This document shows, one piece after another, positions 15,648-22,922 of a stretch of 64,000 bases of DNA; position 1 is the stretch's first letter, and each line of letters begins with the position of its first letter. The notes beneath the pieces were generated by a model. That model was not told the DNA's origin and did not search any database. It saw only the letters and a list, made by a program, of their open reading frames with translations. The DNA lies in assembly GCF_001310955.1 (NCBI RefSeq), contig NZ_BAZX01000005.1, positions 62,001-126,000 of the forward strand, given 5' to 3'. The translations under genes were made by a program, and so were the position numbers. The stretch is from Marinifilum fragile JCM 15579 (GTDB taxonomy: Bacteria > Bacteroidota > Bacteroidia > Bacteroidales > Marinifilaceae).

Positions 15648-16223
15648 TTATAAATTGCCTTTTAATTCTAATTCCTCGGCTACCTCTTTCATGGCCTCAA
15701 TGCAATCGTGAATCAAATCGGGAATTTCCATACCCAGCATTTCGGCACCACGTTCAATCACCGTGCGGTCTACTCCGGCAGCAAAGCGCTTGTTCTTCCA
15801 GTTGCGCTTTACCGATTTCACCTTCACATCCAATACCGATTTGGAAGGGCGAATCAGGGCAGTGGTTCTAATGAGGCCTGTTAGCTCGTCAACGGCATAT
15901 AACGTTTTCTCCAAGAGAGTTTGTGGAACCACCTCGGTGCAAGTCAGGTAGGCATGGCTTTCCACCGCACGAATATATTCTTCGGGCCAATTGGCTGCTT
16001 CCAGTATCTCGCGGGTCTTTTGGCAATGCTGATCGGGGAACTGTTCCCAGTCCATATCGTGAACCAGACCAATAATTCCCCATTTTTCTTCATCCTCGCC
16101 ATGTTTGCGGGCGTAGTATCGCATACAAGCCTCAACTGCCTTAGCGTGGATGATTAAACTTGGGTTTTTGGTGTATGTGGTAAGCAGTTTCAGTGCTTCT
16201 TCTCTGTTGGGAATATGAGTCAT
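15648..16223 (-). CDS. HD-domain protein, probable metal-dependent phosphohydrolase
   Basis: The 191-aa protein has the HD-domain metal ligands: His at about 26 (LIIHAKAV), the HD pair at about 55-56 (GLVHDMDWE), a His in VESHAYLT and an Asp in YAVDELTG. The domain matches the HDIG-type single-domain hydrolases used on nucleotides or in RNA turnover. The substrate cannot be predicted. The rest is helical with a basic patch (KVKSVKRNWKNKRF). It is a monocistronic gene; G+C is higher than in the neighbours. Confidence 0.82.
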   Translation of the reverse strand: MTHIPNREEALKLLTTYTKNPSLIIHAKAVEACMRYYARKHGEDEEKWGIIGLVHDMDWEQFPDQHCQKTREILEAANWPEEYIRAVESHAYLTCTEVVPQTLLEKTLYAVDELTGLIRTTALIRPSKSVLDVKVKSVKRNWKNKRFAAGVDRTVIERGAEMLGMEIPDLIHDCIEAMKEVAEELELKGNL

Positions 16224-16650
16224 GACAGTAATTAGTTATCAGTGAACAATGATCAGTAAACGGATTTGAACTTGAAAATAGTGAATAATTATAAATTATG
16301 AGTTATGAACGATGAATTGTATGAAAATTGTGGACTCGTTGCGTTAAGCGTTTTTTCCCTTATAGGGAAAATGCCGACAGGCAAAAGGGTGTAAGAAGAG
16401 GATACTTATAATTTGAGAGATTTTAAGACGAGGTGGATAGCAGCTCTAAAATCAAAAAAATAATTAACAAAATCAAGCTGTATCACACATTCATCATAGA
16501 AATCCGCGTCTGCCTATTGTTTAAACTGAATTTAAATAGTAGTTTTAAGACCCGAAAGTCTTTTATTGTTTTCTTAGGGTTTGCATCTTGTAACTTGAGG
16601 CTTTTTTAAGAGAGTAGTAACAAGATATACTTGGAATTAAAATTACACTT
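16224..16650. other. Gene-free region containing the left inverted repeats
   Basis: No gene is visible. The stretch contains two repeats, at 16234-16261 and 16365-16391, whose inverted partners lie at 18243-18265 and 18105-18131. The last 60 nt are the upstream region of the Tat-signal gene. Confidence 0.6.
16234..16391. repeat. Left nested inverted repeat around menA
   Basis: Bases 16365-16391 are an exact 27-nt inverted match to 18105-18131, and 16234-16261 matches 18243-18265 in inverse orientation with a 5-nt insertion. Order and spacing (103 nt here, 111 nt there) are mirrored, so both belong to one longer, partly decayed inverted repeat. Confidence 0.75.
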
Positions 16651-17022
16651 ATGAGCAATCAGAATAATACAAACAGAAGAGGTTTTTTACAGAAATTAGG
16701 ATTAACGGTTGGAGCTGCAGCTTTGATTGATACTGAGGTATTGGCTGATGTTAATCCGAACAAATATTCGAATGTTGAAGATCGAGAAGCTTTCCTTACT
16801 CGATATGAAAAATGGGTAGATCAGTACATTGATGTTGTTGAGGAAGAGAAGAAAAACAAAGAGAATATTGCCAACAAGAAAAGAATAATGGAGCTATCGG
16901 AAGAGGCTAATGGGTGGCAAGAGCAGATTAAAGAATACATCAAGCATGATGATTTTAAATCCAAATATATTGAAGTATCGAAAAGATTTGCCAACTCCAT
17001 AACTCCCGAATTAGAAGCATAA
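16651..17022 (+). CDS. Small exported protein with Tat-type signal
   Basis: The 123-aa product begins with a twin-arginine-like signal (NTNRRGFLQKLGLTVGAAAL, residues about 7-26) and a possible cleavage site after VLA. The mature part is short, charged and helical (EEEKKNKENIANKKRIMEL). No cofactor-binding motif is visible, so Tat use would be for a partner or a folded helical protein. Function unknown. It lies directly upstream of menA, separated by a terminator, and both lie between the inverted repeats. Confidence 0.7.
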   Translation: MSNQNNTNRRGFLQKLGLTVGAAALIDTEVLADVNPNKYSNVEDREAFLTRYEKWVDQYIDVVEEEKKNKENIANKKRIMELSEEANGWQEQIKEYIKHDDFKSKYIEVSKRFANSITPELEA

Positions 17023-17044
17023 CCTTTCATATCAATTATTTATT

Positions 17045-17099
17045 GACGTAGCATGCTGCGTCTGTACTTATAAGAAGCGGTGCATTGCATCGCTTTTTT
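17045..17099 (+). terminator. Two palindromes, the second acting as terminator
   Basis: GACGTAGCATGCTGCGTC (17045-17062) is a near-perfect palindrome resembling the palindromes at 6501-6709. AAGCGGTGCA and TGCATCGCTT (17075-17095) form a 10-bp stem followed by TTTTTT, a terminator for the Tat-signal gene. Confidence 0.7.
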
Positions 17100-17180
17100 G
17101 TTTTTATACTTCAAGGGCACAGTAATGCCTTGTCTTTGCAAAATTATTAAATTTACAACCTGATCAATTCTAAAATAAAG

Positions 17181-18083
17181 ATGAGTAAAACAAAAGCATG
17201 GATTCATGCATTTAGACTAAGGACTTTGCCTTTAGCACTTTCTAATATTTTTCTTGGCAGTTTACTGGCTGCATCCGATCACAAATTTAGCCTTAAAATA
17301 TTTTTGCTGGCGACCTTAACCACCTTGTTTTTACAGATATTATCGAACTTGGCTAATGATTTGGGAGATTCCATTTCGGGTGCTGATAATGAGAATAGAG
17401 TTGGTCCGGAGAGAGCTGTTCAAAGTGGTGTGATTACCAAAAAGGAGATGACCAGAATGGTGATTGTATTTGTTTTGTTATCGCTGGCATCAGGACTTTG
17501 GTTGTTGTGGGAAGCATTGCAATTATTGAATTATACTCAGGCATTAATCATGCTGGGAGTTGGATTGCTGGCCATAGGAGCAGCCATAAATTATACGGTG
17601 GGAAAGAATCCATACGGATATAGTGGCTTTGGAGATTTGTTTGTATTCCTGTTTTTTGGCTTGGCTGGAGTTATGGGGACCTATTTTTTGCATACCGGCG
17701 ATTTAAACTGGACCATTTTCTTGCCAGCAACATCGGTTGGATTGCTAAGTGTGGGGGTTTTGAATTTGAACAACATGCGCGATATCGATAATGATTCTCT
17801 TACTGGAAAAAGAACTTTGGTGGTGAAAATTGGTTCTAAAACTGCTAAAAAGTACCATTTGTTCTTGATTGGCTTTGCAGTGCTTTCGGCTTGTGCATAC
17901 ATTTTTATCCACTGGAATTCATTTTATCAGCTTCTATTTGTGATTAGCTTACCCTTGTTGATTAAACATACAACGGTGGTAATAAAAAACAAGGTAGCGA
18001 GAGAGTTAGATCCTGAGTTAAAAAAACTGGCCTTGTCAACTCTCTTGTTTAGTTTGAGTTTTGGAATCGGCTTATTACTTTAG
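17181..18083 (+). CDS. menA: 1,4-dihydroxy-2-naphthoate polyprenyltransferase MenA
   Basis: The 300-aa integral membrane prenyltransferase (UbiA superfamily, about eight or nine membrane segments) attaches the isoprenoid tail to DHNA to give demethylmenaquinone. The first Asp-rich motif NDLGDSISGAD is at about 59-69 followed by NRVGPERAVQSG, a MenA signature. The second, NMRDIDNDSLTGKRTL, is near residue 196. It is separated from menB by 10.7 kb and from menC by 189 nt that contain the right inverted repeat. Together with menFDBCE it nearly completes the pathway; no menH and no ubiE/menG methyltransferase are in the window. Confidence 0.95.
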   Translation: MSKTKAWIHAFRLRTLPLALSNIFLGSLLAASDHKFSLKIFLLATLTTLFLQILSNLANDLGDSISGADNENRVGPERAVQSGVITKKEMTRMVIVFVLLSLASGLWLLWEALQLLNYTQALIMLGVGLLAIGAAINYTVGKNPYGYSGFGDLFVFLFFGLAGVMGTYFLHTGDLNWTIFLPATSVGLLSVGVLNLNNMRDIDNDSLTGKRTLVVKIGSKTAKKYHLFLIGFAVLSACAYIFIHWNSFYQLLFVISLPLLIKHTTVVIKNKVARELDPELKKLALSTLLFSLSFGIGLLL

Positions 18084-18104
18084 TGTTTTATGTTTTTGGT
18101 TCTT

Positions 18105-18265
18105 CACCCTTTTGCCTGTCGGCATTTTCCCTTAAAAGGAAAAACTGAACTTGAAAATGTTATAATCTTATTGGTATGGTAATTTTATATTATTGTATCT
18201 ACACTAGATGAATAAGGAATTGATTACTATTTACTGATAACTGTTTACTGATTTCACTGATAACT
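18105..18265. repeat. Right nested inverted repeat around menA
   Basis: This is the inverse partner of 16234-16391: 18105-18131 is an exact 27-nt reverse complement of 16365-16391, and 18243-18265 matches 16234-16261. The segment between the two copies contains the Tat-signal gene and menA. Confidence 0.75.
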
Positions 18266-18272
18266 GAAAAAG

Positions 18273-19316
18273 ATGCTTAAAGCAGATTACGTACATTACC
18301 CTCTAAATTTTAAACGTCCGAGTGGAACATCTCGTGGGGTTTTAACTGAAAAAGATTCCTGGTTTATTCGTTTGTGGGACGACCAACAACCTGAAATACT
18401 TGGAATAGGAGAATGCTCTGTCATTAAAGGTTTAAGCCCGGATGATCGAGAAGGGTATGAAGAGAAGCTGCAAGAGCTTTGTGACCAAATTGGCGATTAC
18501 TGGTACTTTTTGGAAGGTGGTTTGAGAGAATGGCCATCTATTTATTTTGGTTTGGAAACTGCATTCCTGGATTTTAAGGCAAAAGGTTCCAAAATTCTGT
18601 TTCCTTCTGATTTTAGCAATGGTACCGATAGAATTCCTATTAATGGATTGATTTGGATGGGCGATCCTGTTTTTATGAAAGAACAGATCGAACAAAAATT
18701 AGAGATGGGATTTGATTGTATCAAAATGAAAATTGGGGCCATTGATTTTATGGAAGAATTAAGCTTGTTGGAATCTATCCGCAAAGACTTCGATAAAGAT
18801 AAAATTGAATTGCGTGTGGATGCTAATGGTGCTTTTTCTCCCGATTCTGCCTTGGAAAAATTGAAGGCTTTGGCGCAATTTGATCTGCATTCTATTGAGC
18901 AACCTATAAAGCAAGGTCAGTTAAAAGAAATGGCTAATCTGTGTGCCAATACACCTCTGCCAATTGCTTTGGATGAGGAATTAATTGGAGTTTACGATGC
19001 ACCTGCTAAGGCAGAGTTGTTGGATAAAATAGCTCCGCAGTACATCATTTTAAAGCCAAGTTTGGTTGGCGGGATTAAAGGATCTCAAGAGTGGATTGAT
19101 CTGGCCAATGATAGAAATATTCCTTGGTGGATTACCTCGGCTTTGGAATCGAATATTGGTTTGAATGCAATCGCACAATGGACATACACTTTGAATAATC
19201 CTATGCCTCAGGGCTTGGGGACGGGACAACTTTATACCAACAACATTGCTTCTCCATTGATTATCGATAATGGGTTTTTAAAATACGATACGAATTTAGG
19301 CTGGGATAAAATATAA
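18273..19316 (+). CDS. menC: o-Succinylbenzoate synthase MenC
   Basis: The 347-aa enolase-superfamily enzyme dehydrates SHCHC to o-succinylbenzoate. The acid/base lysine motif CIKMKIGA (about residue 148-155) and the metal ligands in RVDANGAF (Asp), SIEQPI (Glu) and ALDEEL (Asp/Glu) are all present, as are the second catalytic Lys in ILKPSLVGG and the C-terminal SALESNIGLNAIAQW, which is diagnostic for OSBS. The stop TAA shares one base with the ATG of menE, so the two are translationally coupled. Confidence 0.95.
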   Translation: MLKADYVHYPLNFKRPSGTSRGVLTEKDSWFIRLWDDQQPEILGIGECSVIKGLSPDDREGYEEKLQELCDQIGDYWYFLEGGLREWPSIYFGLETAFLDFKAKGSKILFPSDFSNGTDRIPINGLIWMGDPVFMKEQIEQKLEMGFDCIKMKIGAIDFMEELSLLESIRKDFDKDKIELRVDANGAFSPDSALEKLKALAQFDLHSIEQPIKQGQLKEMANLCANTPLPIALDEELIGVYDAPAKAELLDKIAPQYIILKPSLVGGIKGSQEWIDLANDRNIPWWITSALESNIGLNAIAQWTYTLNNPMPQGLGTGQLYTNNIASPLIIDNGFLKYDTNLGWDKI

Positions 19317-20392
19317 TGAACAGAGAACTTACAATAAACGGTAAAAACTACAAAGAAATTGAGCTTTTAAGCTATTGTAGGGATATTATTTCAAATTCGG
19401 ATAACGAATGGGAAAAAGACTATTGTAAGTTTATTTTAGAGTGGTTGGATGATTCTGATCAGGTAAAAGCCAAAACTTCGGGCTCTACAGGTGTGCCAAA
19501 GGCAATGTACTTATCAAAGCAAAAAATGAGAAACTCGGCCAAACTTACGGGAGAGTTTTTCAATTTTAAAGCAGGAAAGAATGCTCTCTTTTGTTTGTCT
19601 GCTAATTTTATTGCTGGCAAAATGATGATTGTGCGTGCTTTTGAGTGGCAATTGAACTTGTTACCGGTTGCCCCTGACGGACATCCTCTAGAAAATATCA
19701 GTTCTGATATTGATTTTGCAGCCATGATTCCTTTGCAGGTAAAGAACAGTTTGAAATTAGAGAAGGGCATTCAACAAATCAAGAAGTTGTTGATAGGCGG
19801 TGGGGCAGTAGATCAAGTTCTGGAGAATGATTTACAGGATTTAACTACCGAATGTTTTATTGGCTATGGAATGACTGAAACAGTTTCGCATGTTGCCATT
19901 CGAGCATTAAATGGGAAAAATAGATCTCAAGCCTACCAGGCGATGGGGAATGCGACCTTCTCAATAGATGAAAGAAGTTGTTTAAAAATTAATGCGCCAG
20001 TAATTTTAGATGAACCTTTGCTTACCAATGATATTGTTGAATTGATTGATAAATCCAAGTTCGAGTGGAAAGGAAGATTCGATAATGTGATTAATTCTGG
20101 CGGTATAAAATTGTTTTCTGAGCAAATCGAAAAGAAGCTTGAAACAATAATCAATCAGCCTTTTTTTATTGCTGGACTAACGGATGAGCATTTGGGACAA
20201 AAAGTGGTTCTTCTGATTGAATGGAAGGATGGTGAGGAAAATCAGAAAAAGGAATTGGAAAATAAAATCAAAAGCCTGCTCGATAAATTCGAACAGGCTC
20301 GTGATATATTTTATGTCTCTGAATTTCAAAGAACATCAACCAATAAAATTCAGCGGGAAGCTACGTTGTTGGCAGCAAGTTCTTCCAAATAA
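19316..20392 (+). CDS. menE: o-Succinylbenzoate--CoA ligase MenE
   Basis: The 358-aa adenylate-forming enzyme activates o-succinylbenzoate with ATP and CoA. Motifs are the phosphate loop KTSGSTGVPKAM (about residue 56), GYGMTETVSH, a WKGRFDNVINSGGIKL hinge region and a C-terminal TSTNKIQR with the catalytic Lys. It is about 100 residues shorter than the E. coli or B. subtilis enzymes, mainly before the phosphate loop, a compact form I associate with Bacteroidota. Its last 43 nt overlap tail to tail with the minus-strand gene ending at 20350. Confidence 0.92.
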   Translation: MNRELTINGKNYKEIELLSYCRDIISNSDNEWEKDYCKFILEWLDDSDQVKAKTSGSTGVPKAMYLSKQKMRNSAKLTGEFFNFKAGKNALFCLSANFIAGKMMIVRAFEWQLNLLPVAPDGHPLENISSDIDFAAMIPLQVKNSLKLEKGIQQIKKLLIGGGAVDQVLENDLQDLTTECFIGYGMTETVSHVAIRALNGKNRSQAYQAMGNATFSIDERSCLKINAPVILDEPLLTNDIVELIDKSKFEWKGRFDNVINSGGIKLFSEQIEKKLETIINQPFFIAGLTDEHLGQKVVLLIEWKDGEENQKKELENKIKSLLDKFEQARDIFYVSEFQRTSTNKIQREATLLAASSSK

Positions 20393-21027
20393 TTTACCAG
20401 TAGAATCAGTGCCTTTGAATCATTCCAATTATAATTGTTACTCTTCATAAACAAATTTGCTGAGCTTGTTTGATTCTTATAAATTTTTAGTAGTTCTAAC
20501 CTTAAAGAGTGCACTTTTTGAGGTAATCCACCATCTTTTTCTATAAAGAACATACTTCTTATATCACATTTCGCATCCGAACTTTTAGATTTCTGTATAA
20601 AATGTCTCACATATAGGTTCTGTTGACCTGTGTAAATTTTTTGAAGATACCCTTGAATGGAATCACCATGTTGTAGATATTTCTTGTAAACGTATTGAGT
20701 ACCGTTAATTTCTACTTCGCTAATTTTATTTGGAGATGAAATTCTACAGTATTGCTTATTGATTTGACATTCAATTGCATCTTCAGCAATATTATATCTC
20801 ATGCCGTTTAGGGAGATGATATTTTTATTGTGAGTTACTATTTTTCCAGGTAGGAAATAATCATTGTCATACAAAAAGGCGTTTGTATTCTTTACACTCG
20901 GCGAAGGAACAAAATAATGCAAAATGCCATAATTTGGGAATTGTTGGGTTTGAACAGAATTATCAGAGCAAAATCCCGAAGGAATGTTAATTATCAAAAT
21001 TAACAATAGGGGTAAAAATTTTTTCAT
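20350..21027 (-). CDS. Secreted protein of unknown function
   Basis: The 225-aa protein starts with a clear signal peptide (MKKFLPLLLILIINIPSGFC, cleavage near residue 20). The mature part has a Y/N-rich beta-type composition, with INGTQYVYKKYLQHGDSIQGYLQKIY and a Cys pair in the first half. No family is recognised. The C-terminal end overlaps menE by 43 nt on the opposite strand, so the final residues (LEELAANNVASR) may be an extension gained by stop loss. It is a single gene with its own upstream region. Confidence 0.72.
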   Translation of the reverse strand: MKKFLPLLLILIINIPSGFCSDNSVQTQQFPNYGILHYFVPSPSVKNTNAFLYDNDYFLPGKIVTHNKNIISLNGMRYNIAEDAIECQINKQYCRISSPNKISEVEINGTQYVYKKYLQHGDSIQGYLQKIYTGQQNLYVRHFIQKSKSSDAKCDIRSMFFIEKDGGLPQKVHSLRLELLKIYKNQTSSANLFMKSNNYNWNDSKALILLVNYLEELAANNVASR

Positions 21028-21244
21028 AGAGGTTATTTTAGTTGTCTATTCTAAAAATAGAAACAAAAACTAAAAGTGCTATTGCTTAATGTATTAAGGA
21101 ATTGTAGGATTTGATTGATGATTAATTTTTAGGTTTCGCACACGTTTGCAGGCCTTGGGAATAAAAAAATGATACTATATCATAAGTCAGATTAACTCCT
21201 GAGAATTGAATATTTATAAGAAGTATCGAGTAATTATAATAATA

Positions 21245-21278
21245 AAAAAGGGCTGAATCATCTATTTGAAACAGCCCC
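21245..21278 (-). terminator. Terminator of msrA
   Basis: On the minus strand GGGGCTGTTTCA and TGATTCAGCCC form an imperfect stem followed by TTTTTT, 7 nt after the msrA stop. Confidence 0.75.
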
Positions 21279-21284
21279 ATTGTA

Positions 21285-21902
21285 TTATTTTAGTTTGTCT
21301 TTAAATACTTTTTTAAACTTTTCCATCTTTGGTTTGATCACAAAGCTGCAGTACGGCTGGTTGGAATTATTGTTGAAATAATCCTGATGATAGTTTTCTG
21401 CAATATAAAATTTTGAAGCAGGAGTGATTTCTGTAACGATAGGATCATCCCAGGCTCCTGACTTATTTAGCTTTTCTTTATACTCAAGAGCAAGTCGTTT
21501 TTGTTCTTCAGAATGATAAAACACTGCCGATCTGTATTGGGTTCCAACATCCGCTCCTTGCCTGTTTAATGTTGTTGGATTATGTGTTTGCCAAAATACT
21601 TCAAGAAGTTCTTCAAAGCTAATTAAATTGGCATCATAGGTGATTTGGCAAATTTCGGCATGTCCAGTTTCTCCGCTACAAACCTCTTTATAAGTAGGGT
21701 TTTTTGTTTCTCCACCCATATATCCCGATTCCACTTTTTCAACGCCATTAAGTTCTTGAAATATTGCTTCTACACACCAGAAACATCCCGCACCAAAGCT
21801 TGCAATTTCCATTTTTTTTGATTGATTTTCCGTATTCATACTTGTTTTACCGAATATTACTCCGGAAATGAAAAGAGCAGCTATCAATATTAACTTTTTC
21901 AT
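21285..21902 (-). CDS. msrA: Peptide-methionine (S)-S-oxide reductase, exported
   Basis: The 205-aa enzyme reduces methionine-S-sulfoxide. The active-site motif GCFWCVEAIF is at about residues 38-47, and NPTTLNRQGADVGTQYRSAVFY and QDYFNNNSNQPYC follow as in MsrA. The extra N-terminus (MKKLILIAALFISGVIFG) is a signal peptide, so repair takes place in the periplasm. No MsrB domain is fused. It is divergent from mobA. Confidence 0.95.
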   Translation of the reverse strand: MKKLILIAALFISGVIFGKTSMNTENQSKKMEIASFGAGCFWCVEAIFQELNGVEKVESGYMGGETKNPTYKEVCSGETGHAEICQITYDANLISFEELLEVFWQTHNPTTLNRQGADVGTQYRSAVFYHSEEQKRLALEYKEKLNKSGAWDDPIVTEITPASKFYIAENYHQDYFNNNSNQPYCSFVIKPKMEKFKKVFKDKLK

Positions 21903-21987
21903 ACTATCCGGTTTAGTTATTTATAATCATTCTAAAGATAGCGTTTGAATATATGATATCAAAGTTAAAAGATCTTAAAGTAGAGTA

Positions 21988-22016
21988 TTTGAGTTAATGA
22001 TTCTTACTTATATTTG
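21988..22016 (+). promoter_or_regulatory. Promoter of mobA, possibly leaderless
   Basis: TTTG (21988-21991) and TATATTTG (22009-22016) are 17 nt apart. The second box ends 3 nt before the ATG at 22020, so transcription should begin at or next to the start codon. Confidence 0.55.
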
Positions 22017-22019
22017 AAT

Positions 22020-22598
22020 ATGATTCAAAACAAGAATATTGCTGGAATAGTACTTTCCGGGGGGAAAAGCTCCAGGATGGGAACAGAGAAAGGATTGGTA
22101 AAATGGAATGATAAACCTTTAATTGAGTACTCAATTCATTGTTTACAAGAAATTTGTGATCAGGTTGTAATCAGTTCCAATAAAGATTGCTACAACGAAT
22201 ATGGACTTCAGGTGATTGAAGATGAGATAAAAGACTGTGGTCCTATTGGTGGTATCTATTCCGTTATGAAGGCCATAAGTGCTGATTATTATATGGTAAT
22301 ATCATGCGATGTACCTAAGGTTCCTTCCCAATTATTTGTTGATTTACTCCAAAATATTGCTGATGCGGATATGATTTATGCTGTTGATGAAAGTGGAAAG
22401 AAACAGCCATTGGTTGCCATTTACAAATCTTCTTGTCGGGATATCATTGGAGAGGAATTGCGCAATGGAAAATATAAAATGATGAAATTGTTACAATTGT
22501 TTTGTAGCAAGGGTTTCCTCATCTCAAAGGGATTGAATTATTATTCAGCCGATATGCTTTCAAATGTAAATTCACCAGGTGAATTGAATCAGCTGTAA
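22020..22598 (+). CDS. mobA: Molybdenum cofactor guanylyltransferase
   Basis: The 192-aa enzyme transfers GMP from GTP to molybdopterin to form the MGD cofactor of DMSO-reductase-family enzymes. The nucleotide-binding LSGGKSSRMGTEKG is at about residues 11-24, and the metal-binding SCDVPKVP segment and QPLVAIY follow. I use the ATG at 22020; a TTG two codons earlier is less likely. It stands just before the PsrA-like molybdoenzyme gene, which would need MGD, so the gene is functionally linked to the cluster. Confidence 0.93.
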   Translation: MIQNKNIAGIVLSGGKSSRMGTEKGLVKWNDKPLIEYSIHCLQEICDQVVISSNKDCYNEYGLQVIEDEIKDCGPIGGIYSVMKAISADYYMVISCDVPKVPSQLFVDLLQNIADADMIYAVDESGKKQPLVAIYKSSCRDIIGEELRNGKYKMMKLLQLFCSKGFLISKGLNYYSADMLSNVNSPGELNQL

Positions 22599-22922
22599 TT
22601 ACACTTTATAAAGAATAAAGAATTTGTTCGCCATTATCTAATCGTATATCTTGTGATTATCTATTCAAACTACCTGATAATAAAGGATGTTTTTGTCTGT
22701 TATTAAAGAAAAATAGATTCAAATGTAATTTAGTAGAAATCTAAATAGTTGCATATGTGTTTAAATCAGAGGATTTGGACAGATTAACTTGTTTAGATTA
22801 ATTACAAATCCAAAAAATATGTTGTAGAGCATGTATCGTGATCTTCATTTAATATATGTTTACATGCATAGATATAGTTTTCTAGATGTGTATATGTGTT
22901 TCGAAAAAAAAGATTTCACAAA
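22599..22922 (+). promoter_or_regulatory. Upstream region of the psr-like operon
   Basis: No gene is present. GAAATCTAAATAGTT at 22736-22750 has a 14-of-15 match in the region before the FadL-like gene (28674-28688). TAGATGTG at 22883-22890 also occurs before that gene. No clear TAnnTTTG promoter is seen close to the psrA start. Confidence 0.45.
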
